DNA of 64,000 nucleotides from Apostichopus japonicus (Eukaryota > Echinodermata > Holothuroidea > Aspidochirotida > Stichopodidae): NCBI RefSeq assembly GCF_037975245.1, contig NC_092563.1, forward strand, positions 18,095,594-18,159,593. The letters run 5' to 3'. How positions within the stretch are numbered: the stretch's first letter is position 1; the number at the start of each line of letters is the position of its first letter. The notes below the pieces were generated by a model. That model had not been told where the DNA came from and did not search any database. It was given only the letters and a program-made list of their open reading frames with translations. Made by a program: the position numbers and the translations under genes. Of the stretch, positions 11,401-23,109 are shown in pieces.

Positions 11401-11870
11401 GTGACTCCTCACTTATCTGTCTCCTTTACCTACACACACCTATCTACCTTAGCCTAGCCTATTGACTGGTAACATTCTTGCACTGTGCCCCCGATGAACC
11501 CTTCCAAGGTCACTGACCTCCCCTCTCCCAAATCTATTACTCAGAAGCCTGTCATACATGTTTCTATTGGACTTTTTCATACCTTCGTTTCACGCCTAGT
11601 TTGACATTCTCTTTGGAGTCGGGAAGAAAGCTTCTTCAACTAGTTTTCATCTACAACCAATCACTGCTTTTATAAGTATACTTGAATTGTCAATGCTTTT
11701 GTATGCATGTATTTTTCCCTTCGGGATCGCCCTCTCTCATGGGTTTTCTGTTGTATATAGGTACCAGTTGTGTAAAAATACTTGGTGTCGATGCAGTGCC
11801 TCCTTGTAAATCTTTATATTTGCATCTCCAGTTATTACAGTTAAATGAATTTTACAGTTACCTATAAAAT
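11400..11870 (-). repeat. Dispersed repeat family R1, copy 1
   Basis: This stretch aligns piecewise with 40090-40640 and, for its first part, with 12540-12781. Shared pieces are the CTTA-CTGTCTCC donor cassette, a TCTACCTTAGCC segment, TCTATTACTCAGAAGCC / TCTACCATTCAGAAACC, a CTTTCGG/CTTCGGGAT segment and ACCAGTTGTG near the end. It is shown as minus because the splice-donor-like motif reads on that strand. No transposase or reverse transcriptase frame is seen. Confidence 0.55.
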
Positions 11871-11962
11871 GTACCAATTTGGTCTTGTTATATACTATTT
11901 TGCCACTACGCTATACAATACCACATTTACTTATTTCCTGGCCTGCACTTCACATTCTTTTT

Positions 11963-12178
11963 CAGTTACCGAAAAAGTTTTCAAGCCACATATAAAACCT
12001 CTTTAATTTCTTCCCCCCGCCCCCCCCCCCCCGGTTACCGCTGTTACTGGGTTTAAGTTCAAATCCAATTATCTCAGTCACTAGAAAAGTTTTGAAGCAA
12101 TATATATAACCGGTTTTACTTCATCCCCCCTCCCTCCCCCCCCCATCACTGCTGTTACTGGTGTAAGTTCAAATCGTA
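11963..12178 (+). repeat. Tandem duplication, period about 110 bp, with C tracts
   Basis: Two copies (about 11963-12063 and 12071-12178) share the order AGTYAC..GAAAAGTTTT, an AAGC-ATATATAA segment, a long C tract, GCTGTTACTGG and TAAGTTCAAATC. The C tracts differ in length and interruptions. Confidence 0.75.
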
Positions 12179-12539
12179 TGTTTATGGGGTGCAAGAGTTT
12201 ATTCCTTAACAACATTCATATAACATCGACAGGTATGTTTAGATATTTGTAAATCATGTGCAGAATGGTTGAGAATTAAGACACACTTGAACTTTTATTC
12301 ACATTACTGCCTGCGTGGTGGAGGTATGTTCTACCCTCCCACCGAGATAATTATTGGCAATTTGTACTATTCATGTGAAAAACTGTAAAAAGCATGTTTT
12401 ACTTGGCTGTTTGGTAATTGAGCTAGGTCATCAGGGGTTCATGTAAGGAATGCCATGACCTGCGTGCAGGACAAGGATACCAGGATACCACAGACCTGTA
12501 TCTCGTTTAACAGAGGTCAACAATGTCAGACGTCATTCT

Positions 12540-12781
12540 ATCCTTGGAATATGCTTTATTTACTTCGTTCCCCGCTTACCTGTCTCCCCACAACATTAGC
12601 ACCTCATTCTACCGTGTCTGGTATGCCCTGGTAATCTTTTAACACTGCACCCTCAGTGACCGGTCCCTTTCGCGTCAATGCCCTTCCTTCTAATTCTACC
12701 ATCCAAAGTGTTTACTCATGCGTAATATTCCAATGTAATCCGGGCAGTTTTCGAAAGATTTGAATCCACTACGAAAACGCA
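12540..12781 (-). repeat. Repeat family R1, copy 2, with donor cassette
   Basis: On the minus strand the cassette ends GTTGTGGGGAGACAG at 12580 before GTAAGC. The 5' part aligns with copies at 11400 and 40090 (TGCACCCTCAGTGACC, TCTACCATCCAAAG). Minus-strand frames read GRALTRKGPVTEGAVLKDYQ, then a stop, then GANVVGRQ at the donor. The copy is cut off by the 43-bp minisatellite. Confidence 0.5.
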
Positions 12782-12782
12782 T

Positions 12783-13760
12783 TGGTAGGACCCCCAGAAG
12801 ATGTAGAGACTTGTGGATAGAATACTGGTAGGACCCCCAGAAGATGTAGAGACTTGTGGATAGAATACTGGTAGGACCCCCAGAAGATCTAGAGACTTGT
12901 GGATAGAATACTGGTAGGACCTTCAGAAGATGTAGAGACTTGTGGATAGAATACTGGTAGGACCCCAGAAGATGTAGAGACTTGTGGATAGAATACTGGT
13001 AGGACCCCAGAAGACCTAGAGACTTGTGGATAGAATACTGGTAGGACCCCCAGAATATCTAGAGACTTGTGGATAGAATACTGGTAGGACCCCCAGAAGA
13101 TGTAGAGACTTGTGGATAGAATACTGGTAGGACCTTCAGAAGATGTAGAGACTTGTGGATAGAATACTGGAAGGACCTTCAGAAGATGTAGAGACTTGTG
13201 GATAGAATACTGGTAGGACCTTCAGAAGATGTAGAGACTTGTGGATAGAATACTGGTAGGACCTTCAGAAGATGTAGAGACTTGTGGATAGAATACTGGT
13301 AGGACCCCCAGAAGATCTAGAGACTTGTGGATAGAATACTGGTAGGACCCCCAGAAGATGTAGAGACTTGTGGATAGAATACTGGAAGGACCCCCAGAAG
13401 ATGAAGAGACTTGTGGATAGAATACTGGTAGGACCCCCAGAAGATGAAGAGACTTGTGGATAGAATACTGGTAGGACCTTCAGAAGATCTAGAGACTTGT
13501 GGATAGAATACTGGTAGGACCCACAGAAGATCTAGAGACTTGTGGATAGAATACTGGAAGGACCCCCAGAAGATCTAGAGACTTGTGGATAGAATACTGG
13601 TAGGACCCCCAGAATATCTAGAGACTTGTGGATAGAATACTGGTAGGACCCCAGAAGATCTAGAGACTTGTGGATAGAATACTGGTAGGACCCACAGAAT
13701 ATCTAGAGACTTGTGGATAGAATACTGGTAGGACCCCCAGAATATCTAGAGACTTGTGGA
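12783..13760 (+). repeat. Minisatellite, 43-bp unit, about 23 copies
   Basis: The unit runs TGGTAGGACCCCCAGAAGAT, then a four-base variable position (GTAG, CTAG or GAAG), then AGACTTGTGGATAGAATAC. Variants fall at fixed positions: CCCCC, CCTTC, CCCAC or a one-base deletion in the C run, and GAAGAT or GAATAT. The variants are interspersed rather than graded. There is no open frame through the array. Confidence 0.97.
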
Positions 13761-13925
13761 TTGATGATGATGCTACAGTGGCCAAGATGGATTACTTGAA
13801 ATTTTGACAATTCGTACAGTAGTTCAAAATGTTTGAATGTTGATGTCAAAATTTTGTCCGTTTCCTTGACATCTTGACCTCTTTGTCGAAATTTTAAGGT
13901 CTTATTCCAGAAATGTTTACAAATA

Positions 13926-13928
<3 letters not shown>

Positions 13929-13967
<39 letters not shown>

Positions 13968-13975
13968 ATAATAAT
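13929..13975 (+). repeat. (TA)n microsatellite
   Basis: Uninterrupted TA dinucleotides are followed by a few TAA trinucleotides. Confidence 0.95.
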
Positions 13976-13979
13976 ATAT

Positions 13980-16430
13980 TTCATGTCCTCTTTTTGTACC
14001 AGCAACAGATATGATCCCATTTTGAGAGATTATACTGTTGCTCTAGACAATATTCTCCGGCCTCTTATGGAATTATGGGAAGCAATTATCAGCTGCTTCC
14101 TTCCTATCCCTTGGAGAAGGAACATTTAATTGGGATTCACATGTTGCCAAATTCTGAACAAGCCATACATGTCATATCTTTTTGAACATTTTTTTTTTTG
14201 ATATCCGGCCCTCAATAGATCTAACAACCATGTTAGCTGACCCGAATAAAAAAAAATTACAGACTGTTCAGTCATCATGTAAAAAAAAAAAAATTGTCTC
14301 CCCAAAGTTTCATGCATTGCATTTTTTTTTCAGTGGCGATCTTTTGAACTATGTGCCAGATTTCGGCGGACCGAAATAAAAAGTTACTGTATGTTTTCCA
14401 GGCAACTTATATTTTTCCTGTTATTGTTGGCTTTGGTACCACACCAGATACAACAACCAGATTGTATGTCAAATGCAGCATAATATATCTAATACAGTTG
14501 GTTTGGTTGTTTGGTTTTGAACTGAAATGGCCCTTGCCCCCTCCCCCCTCCCCCAGTTCTTACTTTCTCATGTTTAACCACACTGTATGCATGCCAAATG
14601 ACCATAACGTTGCAACTTTAAGACGCAATCAGGATAAAACATTCCAACTGTTGTAACCCTGCCTGCGGTTCTATATGTCAATTGAGTCACAGTACAAAAC
14701 CATTCTGGCCCTTTTTCACCCCCCCCCTCCCCTAAGTGATATCAAAGGTACAGAAAGTCCTAAGTAGAATTACACTTTACAGTATACAGGTGGGTCTCAA
14801 AAAGGGGTCAGCTATTCACACTGATAAACTTTGACCTCTGACTTGGGGATATCCTCTAGGCATATTGCCAGGTGTGCTGTTAATAAGAAATGGCATAAAG
14901 ATGATGACCTTCAGAGAACTGGTTCTCTACTAAAACCAAATGTGATGTTTGTCTGCATCTTGCTGAAGGTGGTGACCTCTGACTGACTTGCTCTTGTGGT
15001 AGTTGTACCCCTTTACAAATGATTTCATGCTTGGATAGGTCTCCATTGACACCAAATGACCTTTGGCCAAAATTGTGTGTAAACATTTCCAACTTTGGTG
15101 TTGTAGAGATTAAAATGATCTACCTGACACAAAACCAGAGAGGGGTATATGTCAGTAGGGAAAACTATGGACATGGATCCATTGTAGGACATGGATCCAT
15201 TGTAGGACATGAATCCATTGTAGGAGGGGTTGGCTTGGTAAGCCAATTGGAATAAAAAATTTAGTTGGAACAGGTAGGGTTTGCTTGTAAACTTTGAAAA
15301 AAAAGAAAAGACTTTACTCAACATCGCTACCTCCTTTCTGGCAGAATCAAGGGTTGTTACAGACCCTCAACTGTGACTCACCTTGTCAGGAGGGTCACAC
15401 ATCACATACTGTACAGAAGGAGACAGTAATGTCAGTTAAATTGGAAGACGTTTTCTATGCTACTTTCAAGCAGCATTTCGGGATGTTCCTCTGTACAACG
15501 AACAATCATGTGTGGATAGAGAAGCATGCATTCATCTACAGTACTATCAAAACTGAACATGCATACTCCTGTAAAATAGTAGTCAGGGTTAACCCCAACT
15601 GAGAGGTTAATATATTGGATCGGTAGTGTACCATCAGGCATTCCTTCCAGTTCCTATTTACGGTCGGGACTCTCGACATTTATCATCCCCGTGATTTTTG
15701 GTTTTGTGTTTCTCTTAGTCTGGATCCCACCTATTATGTGTGTATAATGAAGAGGTACTAACAAAGACACTCTCCTGATCCTAGACAAGATTGAAATCAA
15801 TATCTAAAGGAATATATTGTCTGCAATAATTTCCCCTTTGACAATATTTTTAATCTTACCTGCCTGTGTCAGTCATGCATGGATACTACCCCGCAAGTGG
15901 GTGGCATTTGTGTACCCTGGTCAAACTCTCTTCAAAATGATCTGCCTGTGTTACTGTCTCTGTGTTGACACAGTTGACAGACTCACATTGTGTGAGATGT
16001 ATATAGACTATGACTGGAACTCCGGTCTGAGGTAATCATAGGTTTCGGTTAATTTGAACTCTGGGAGACCTATGTAACATAAAGAACTGATTCTCAGAAT
16101 TAACAGCTGTGGTTTTTTTTTTTTTATTTCTTTGATTTGTTTTTATCGTCATTTGGTAGTGTATATAGTGAACTTTTCTTCACCCTTCATTTACTAACAA
16201 CATGGTTTTGTAATTTCTATGTTAGACTCTTCCACCCGCCTCTCAGGGGTGATGATGAATGTGCAGGAACCATCTGCGTTCATCAGGTTCAGGTTCCGGT
16301 CGGCATAGAGAAGAATTACTTCCTTTTAATAAATAATTTTACATAGATTAAATGATTGGCAGGCAGTCGGTGTGTCTGTTTATTTCTTGCAATGTGATCA
16401 TTTATTCGCAGGTAAAAGTAGACTTGAGAG
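13980..16430. other. No gene recognised; short tandem repeat inside
   Basis: Open frames here (for example 14880-15324) look like chance or repeat translation. TGACCTCTGAC-type words at about 14829 and 14972 resemble reversed AGGTCA elements of the 4557/56940 repeats. Confidence 0.45.
15169..15224 (+). repeat. 18-bp tandem repeat, three copies
   Basis: GGACATGGATCCATTGTA is repeated three times head to tail, with one substitution (GAATCC) in the third copy. Each unit contains a BamHI-type GGATCC or its variant. Confidence 0.95.
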
Positions 16431-16757
16431 TTAGTTTGGTGTGTCCTATAAAATTGTGTACTCATAAATCACCTTAAATCTTCTTATGTTGTTTGTGTCT
16501 GTTTATTTATATTGATATCAATTTGGTGGAAAGTATCCTCTTATATCTTCTAATGGTAATATAATACATGTGATCCCCTAGAGCTGTGGATAGGAGTGGG
16601 ACCTTTTTTTTACTATACTTGCAGAAGAAAGTTAGTTTGGTGTGTCCTTACAAATGTGTACTCATAAATCACATTACCAGAACTACATGTTGTTTGTGTC
16701 TGTTTATTTATATTGATATTGGTGGAAAGTATCCTCAATACCTTCTAATGTATCTTA
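16431..16757 (+). repeat. Direct duplication, period 201 bp
   Basis: Segments from 16431 and 16632 both begin TTAGTTTGGTGTGTCCT and continue through GTGTACTCATAAATCAC, TGTTGTTTGTGTCTGTTTAT and GGTGGAAAGTATCCTC. The first copy has a few extra bases. The unique stretch between them includes a T run. Confidence 0.9.
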
Positions 16758-16759
16758 AA

Positions 16760-19400
16760 ACTAGATCTCAGTTAATGAGCTGGTGGTTTAGAGTCCATGC
16801 AAACACAGGTGTGGTGACAAAAAAACGTCTACCGAATGAGGCTGAAAGTTGAGGGGTGAGTGAGGGGCCAATTTGTATAACCATTAAATGTGCTTTTGAC
16901 TTGCAAAGAGAAAAGACAGAAAGAACAGCCGGATGTACGGAATAATGAACCACATAATATAAGAATAAAAGCATTAACAGACAAAAGAAAGACAGAAAAA
17001 GAAACGAATGAACTTTAGAAAGAAAGAAAGACAGAGAACCAATTACAAATAAACTTTGGATTGAAAGGGGAAAAAAAATAGGACATTGATTAAAATGCCA
17101 ATTTGGTAACAATACAGTTTCGGATTAATCGGTAACAAAACGGTGGATGTGGTTAAAATGAATCATTTACAGTTGTGGTTTTCATTAGTACCGTATTTAA
17201 ATCTTAGGATGAAAAATTGTCAATAAATGTCAACATATCATACAATTGGACTATTGACATAGAGATAGATGTAACGATCGATCGAGTGATCTTGAAACAT
17301 GTTCACAAAAAGAAAACTTTTTTATGGCTAGTATTCATGAACAACTGTCAGTGTGTCACTGACAATAGTTACCGTCTAGACTAAGGTTGATGTAAATTAG
17401 ATATGAACGTTTGCAGAAACTGCTGGATGTCTTGGAAGGCTCAGTGGGCAGAAAAAATCAGCCATATTTACTGTAATGTTGGATGAACATTAAAGGCAGT
17501 AAAATAGTGTATTTATTTCACCTAAATTTAGTAAGATTTATATTGCCACATATATTACACACATTTACAATCTACAAAGCAAGTTTTTTTTCTTTCAGGA
17601 TGCAAAATGCGGAAGATAGTAGATTGGTTCTGTAAAAAAAAAACAACAGCCTGTAGTGAAACAAAATTTTACAATTGTGTACATAGTAAACAGCGACTTT
17701 TTCTATTACAATAATATTACTTTACAATCTAAGATTATTCACTGTGTTTGTATAGTAGATCAGTTGCAGCTTGATTGGTGATCTGTAGCCCTTTGAATTA
17801 GACAAGCTACGGATGATGTTTCTACATTCCTATATAATGTTCTTCTCTGGCAGGGGCACCTATACTTTTTGTGTGTGTACCGGTTCTGCGAAGTTGCTCT
17901 GGTACTAATATATAAATGCTCCTCTCTCCGACGATTCTTGCTTGTATTTAGTTCGATCCTCCACTCTTACCTTTCTCCTTTCTACTTTTGAACCCCCCCC
18001 CCACCATCTACCGTACCTTTTTGGTTGGTTATGACGTTTCAGAACTGCTCAGTCCCGCCCGGCCCATATCCCATGTCCATGACTTTACCCTCTTTCTTTT
18101 ACTCCTTACAAATCTAAGTTGCAAAAGTTTACTTTCTGCAGAGAATTTTCAATTCAGGAACATTAACTTCGTTCCTCAATGCTTTTTAAAAAAATATTTA
18201 TTTATGTTGATGGTGAATCCTATCAGTATTAAGTTTCTTCAACTATACAGAAAACACTGAATATATTTGGTTTTGCAATGCAATTTTCTTGCATGCAAAT
18301 TTCTGTAGGTTGCAAGATGTCACTGTGATTTATTTTACATTCGCTTTAACTTTGATGACTCTGTGTGTGTGTGTGTGTCGATCCCTTGGGTAACCACCAG
18401 ATTTCCAAAAGGATCTTTAACTCTGTCTAATAAGTAGGTTGTGAATTACTAAATGTTTTGAGTGGCTGTGGTTCTTATACCTTCAATGATTCTCTCTCTC
18501 AGCAGAACATTACTTTGATCTATGTGGTGCTTAAGAAGTGAAGGCTTGCCTAGCTGTCACTACACTTGTGAGGGTAATTGGGGCTATAGGCCTACAGTAC
18601 CTCTGTGTTCCAATAGCAGTTTATCCTTGATAGAGCTTTAATTAAAGTACCAATGCTCTTAAATTATCTTGAGCACAGGAAGGATGGAGGAAGGGGGGAA
18701 GGGTGGTGAGAGTTATGGGTTTGTTCCAGAGATAATTTATTATATAGCTGGTCTACACATCTATTGTACCAACTTGTAATATATGCTGGATTGCAGCATT
18801 TTGTGTTTCATATTCCACAGAAAGCATGAATGATCTATTCCCGATTTCCGATACATGAAGTATTTCTTTTTTTCTCCGCTGTGGATCATATTTCATAGAG
18901 CTTACTGTATATCTCACAACCTCTTTGAACTAACATTTTGATCATTCCTCTGGGGTATACATACTCTGCTGTTTTTGTTTTGTCTGTTATCATGATGTGA
19001 AAACAAGGGATCATGGTGAGTAGCTGGTGCATGGGCAAGATTTACAGCCAGCTGACACACTGTACATAGGTCCCTGTTTGGCTCAGGGTGAATGTTGCGA
19101 GAAGCAATCTGCATCATGATGTTATATCTGGCTGCAGCGAGTATTATTATAAGCAGGGAGACTAGCTCTAGAGCTCTGTCTCTCTCTGAAGAGTCAGCAG
19201 AAGATGGAGGACATTGAGTCATGCATGAAGCTGTGCTGCTGTATATGCTACTTTTACACTACTGATTCTTCACCATCTTTTCCTAATTGTATAAATTTAG
19301 TCTGCTTATTGCATCCTCTACTTGTTGCCTATGTAGCTTGTTCAGATTGCAACTTGAGATTATGTAATTGCCTTTGTAAACAGCACCCATGCTAATGAAG
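16760..19400. other. No supported gene
   Basis: Long AT-rich stretch. A short (GT)n tract lies at about 18363-18380. A possible acceptor (TTTTTTTTCTTTCAG at about 17599) has no good exon behind it. Minus-strand frames at 16768-17112 and 18914-19222 are not recognised and lack convincing splice context. Confidence 0.45.
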
Positions 19401-19404
19401 AAAA

Positions 19405-20150
19405 AATTTTACTCCTTTTCCACTCCTCCCCTTGTCCTCTGTTCACCCTGTCCTAGCTTTCATCATCTTGTCCTCCCTTTACCTTGTCCTCTCTTCATCC
19501 TTGTCCTCTCTTCATCCTTGTCCTCCCGTTCCTGTGTCCTCACTTCCCCTGTCCTCTCTTTCCATTGTCAATATCACCTTGCATTCTTCCTTTTGTCCTC
19601 TCCCAAAATTACCATCTCTTTCCCCTTTTCCTCTCTATCCCCTTGTCTTCTCTTCACCCTGTCCTTTCTTTCGATTGTCCATATCACCTTGTCCTCTCTT
19701 TGCCTGCATTCTTCGTTTTGTCCTCTCTCTCACTTATCCTCATGCTGTCCTCTCTTTTCCCTTGTCCTCTCTTCCCCCTTGTCCTTTCTATCTCCTTGTC
19801 CTCGCTATCCCCTTGTTTGGTCTTAATCCTGTCCTCTCTTTCCTTGTCCTATATCACCTTGCCCTCTCTTCCCTCTGGTCATCACTTCTTGTCCTCTCTT
19901 TCCCTTAAGCTCATTTATCCTTAATATATTCTCTTCACCCTGTCCTCTCTTCCCTCTTGTCCTCTCTATCTCCTTGTCCTCTCTATCCCCTTGTCTTCTC
20001 TTCACCCTGTCCTCTCTGTCCCCTTGTCCTCTATTCCCCCTTGCCTTTTCTTCTTGTCCTCTCTGTCCCTTGTCCTAGTATATTACCCTGTCCTTTATGA
20101 CCTAGTCCTCCCTTCACTGTGTCCGTTCTTCCTCTTGTCCACTCTATTAC
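19405..20150 (+). repeat. Pyrimidine minisatellite (CTTGTCCTCTCTTyCCC-like units)
   Basis: About 750 bases of degenerate 15-18 bp units are almost purely C and T on the plus strand. All three plus frames stay open for up to about 158 codons because stops are excluded by composition. The translations are Ser/Leu/Pro strings, so no gene is called. Such mirror-like polypyrimidine tracts can adopt triplex structures in vitro (established in general, not shown here). Confidence 0.92.
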
Positions 20151-20551
20151 TAGTACTCTCAACGTTGAACTTTTTTTTTTTGAGTCTTTCATTTTATTAT
20201 CCCAGTTCTAGGCTTTAATAATTACTTGTAAGGGTATATCCGACAGAAAATATACTCCCTGGCACAAAGGAATGCATTTCTCCTTCACATTTATATCCTT
20301 TGCAGACGAGAACATTTCCTACAGATATTTGCTAGCAGGTGTGGTGAGGTTTATTTGCTGGTCTGAACTTTCCACAAACAGTACCAAGTATTTATAGATT
20401 TTGCTTGACGAGGACAATTGACGTAAAATAGTCATGATCATCGTCGCATGGGTTTATAGTCTTGATGTAAAGGGGACTGGGGTTAAGAGTGGATCAAGTT
20501 GTTTGGTTTTCATATCTAGGCATCTGCCTTGTGTGACTTTTCTCAAGAAGT

Positions 20552-20580
20552 GCAGGCAGGCAGGCAGGCAGTTAGGCAGG
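20552..20580 (+). repeat. (GCAG)n microsatellite
   Basis: Five GCAG/CAGG units followed by a variant copy after GTTA. Confidence 0.9.
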
Positions 20581-21900
20581 TATACTTGCGCAGCCATGCA
20601 TGAATAGTTTCTGTCTTTAGTTAATTATGTAATTAATACACTGATGACATGAATGAATAATACTTGCTTTTGACATAAATATTGCCAAATTGTATATATA
20701 TTTATCAAATAGAATATAAACTGTTACAATTATTAGCACATAACAGAAATTCTCAAACTGTTTCAAATTTGCTAATTTTGCTAAAGTTTTGTACTTTGTA
20801 AATATCCAGATCAGACTAGGGGAACTGACCCAAGATTTTGGGTCAAATTAATGATGATCCCCTGAGTGTCATGATGGGGGGGGGGTCATGATTGTCCCAA
20901 GAGGGGAATGAGATCTTGATAGTGGGTTGGGTCTGATCCTGAGTGTGCTTGAGTGTAGTTACAAAGTTGGTCATAGTCCTTACTGCAGTATCTGATCCTC
21001 CGTTGGCTTCTAAGGACCTAAAGCTACTGTAGAAAAAAAAATGCAATTTAACAAGTGTACCTAGAGGTCATGCTCAGTGAATTATATTACATTAATTATA
21101 TCTGCAGTATATTATAGTAGGCCTACAATCAAATTTAATGGTTAACTTTGGTGAGTGGCAAAAAACAATTCTGAATCATTTAAATCCAATTTTCAATCAT
21201 GTCTAATTAGCAAATAATCGGCTTATGTCTGCTGCGTTGGTCGGTGCGGAGCTCTGTGCTGACTAGCAACGATGGCTAGCTACCACACTGAGCACTGGTC
21301 ATTTTAAGGTTCAAACCTTGCAAAATGTGAGTTGTGGATATGAGAATAATCACTATTTGCAAATAGCTCCCTCCCTACCTTCTCTCAACAGTCTGAACAA
21401 ATAGTACTATTGATTATGTCCTACATTTATCCACTCTTAGTAAGTTTTACTCCTTCCTTTGGTGTGCTTCTTCATAACGAGATCCTCCTCCCCCCCCCCA
21501 TTCCCCAGTGTAAGGAAATGACCATTTGTCATATTCCTAACCCTGTGGTGCGGTGAGGTACTGCCATCTAATATCTAACGTTTGTCTATACTGCTAGTAT
21601 TTTAAGTCTCAATGTGTGTTTGTTGATGAATTTTGGAAAACAAATTTTAATTATTTTTATTCTAAATGCACTCTGACCAGGTGGGTTTAATGGAGAAAAG
21701 CTGTCACAATCAAAAGAAAGAAATTTATTTTCTGTTGCCCTTCTGGCGTGAACGATTTACCGTAAAATCACTGCGACCGCCCATATCAGCATGTTCATTG
21801 CACAAATGTAACCTATATTTACTGTATCGTCCACTTTATTGACCCAATTTCACTGAGGAAATGTCTGAAAACACCTGTTTATTACTGTATTACTGTATTG
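20580..21900. other. No gene recognised
   Basis: Non-coding stretch with a G run at about 20875-20884 and a C run near 21490. A GGTTCAAACC at about 21308 resembles a B box but has no A box at the right distance. Confidence 0.45.
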
Positions 21901-21904
21901 TAGA

Positions 21905-22006
21905 ACACATTTACAGTTCAAATGTTAACCATATGGTTATGTGCTGTACAGTCATATGACTGTACAGCACATAACCATGTGGTTAACATTTCAACTGTAA
22001 TTGTGT
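21905..22006. repeat. 102-bp near-perfect palindrome
   Basis: Arms 21905-21955 and 21956-22006 are reverse complements over 51 bases with three mismatches and no spacer; the centre is GTCATATGAC. Each arm includes AATGTTAACCA and GGTTATGTGCTGTACAG. Related words (GTGCTGTACAATAG, TGGTGATTTATTGTACAAT, CTGCTGGTACTTAA) recur to about 22290, so the palindrome sits in a wider degenerate repeat. It could form a cruciform or be the fold-back core of a miniature transposon. Confidence 0.95.
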
Positions 22007-22411
22007 ATAAACAGTATACGTACCACTGTTCTGCTAGTACTTAACACACTGTGCAGTACTTTACTAACTACATTGTTGTATGTTTTAACAGTTGCAATGG
22101 ACAAGGTGATGTGCTGTACAATAGAAACATAGGACTATATGCTGCTGCTAACTATACTTAACACCGTACTGTTTTCTTGTTGAACAATTTTACTGTTTTT
22201 AAAAATGCAACCAACTTGGTGATTTATTGTACAATATAGCATATAGTACTATACTGCTGGTACTTAAATGTACACATACTGAATATTAAAGTATGCTCTA
22301 ACAATTTTATAGAAAGAAGCTTTGGTACAGCTTATTGTGAAAAATTATGTTGATCATTCTCATGCTTGCATACCAGTAACAATTTTTTTATTTCCAGCCG
22401 GGTGCTGTGAG

Positions 22412-22494
22412 CTCACCCACTAAAAGGGAGCTCCCTGTTTTTAGGAATTATGTGCACTACATATCCTGTGATCTGATTTCTTCTGTACTTTCAA
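22412..22494 (+). other. Weak exon-like block
   Basis: TTTTTTATTTCCAG is followed by an open phase-0 frame (PGAVSSPTKRELPVFRNY and on), with a possible AAG/GTTTCA end. The donor is poor and no partner exon was found, so it is recorded only because the acceptor is good. Confidence 0.12.
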
Positions 22495-22756
22495 GGTTTC
22501 AAAAAAAGAAAAATACATATAATTTTTTTTACAGACTTGTTTTTCCTTTGCTTTTCTTTCCTTTTGTTGCAATGCCGTTTTCACTTTATAGCTCAGTGCC
22601 AAAACATGTCTAGCCAAATGTAGCAGTTTGTCACATGATTGTAACATGAGTACTGCAGGTGACACCGATAGTCTGGGAACATGAATCACTTATGCAAGTG
22701 TTTGTAATATGTTGTCAGACTAAATGTAATAATATTACCTCTACTGTTATAATAGA

Positions 22757-23100
22757 GCATTTAAAGGCATTGAAAACTCGCCCCAAACCGGGTGCCGCCC
22801 TCTGAAAAAGTTAACTTTTGGTTGCTTGCAAGTGAAGTTTTCTTCTTGTCGCTACAAAATGCAATCTTTTATCTGGACCTGAGATGTCCACGCTGCTATG
22901 TACACTGTGTTGTGGGTATTGACCGTAGCTGTATGTATTGACTGTACACTAGTGTGTAGTTACCGACGGTAGCAAGCTGTGTGTATATTTTCTGGGATCG
23001 ATGGTGGTGTCTAACACTTCTGTTACACCTCATTCGAAACTAGGTCAGATTTACCAGCATCAGACGTTTCTTTGTTCGCGAGTCTTCACTCCCTTTAACC
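22757..23100 (+). repeat. Dispersed repeat family R2, forward copy
   Basis: Starts near TTTAAAGGCATTGAAAACTC and ends near CGCGAGTCTTCACTCCC. It aligns over its full length, at roughly 85-90% by eye, with the reverse complement of 35187-35553. It lacks an internal RNA polymerase III box I can recognise and any transposase frame. The open frame over its end (starting at 23001) is mirrored by one in the other copy, which reflects shared sequence. Confidence 0.88.
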
Positions 23101-23109
23101 AAGTGTATG

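Noticed and set aside
12783-13760. CRISPR-like array
   Set aside because: The 43-bp units are contiguous without unique spacers, and the sequence is eukaryotic; it is a minisatellite.
15019-15255. Plus-strand frame with GHGSIV repeats
   Set aside because: The repeat peptide comes from the three-copy 18-bp repeat; the frame has no other support.
17600-17633. Short exon after TTTTTTTTCTTTCAG
   Set aside because: The only donor is in an A-run and the coding stretch is about ten residues without a partner in phase.
19389-19924. Overlapping plus-strand open frames of 145-158 codons
   Set aside because: They lie in a pyrimidine minisatellite where stop codons are excluded by composition in all frames; the translations are Ser/Leu/Pro strings.
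21290-21320. GGTTCAAACC, a B-box-like sequence
   Set aside because: No A box 30-45 bases upstream and no tRNA-like fold.
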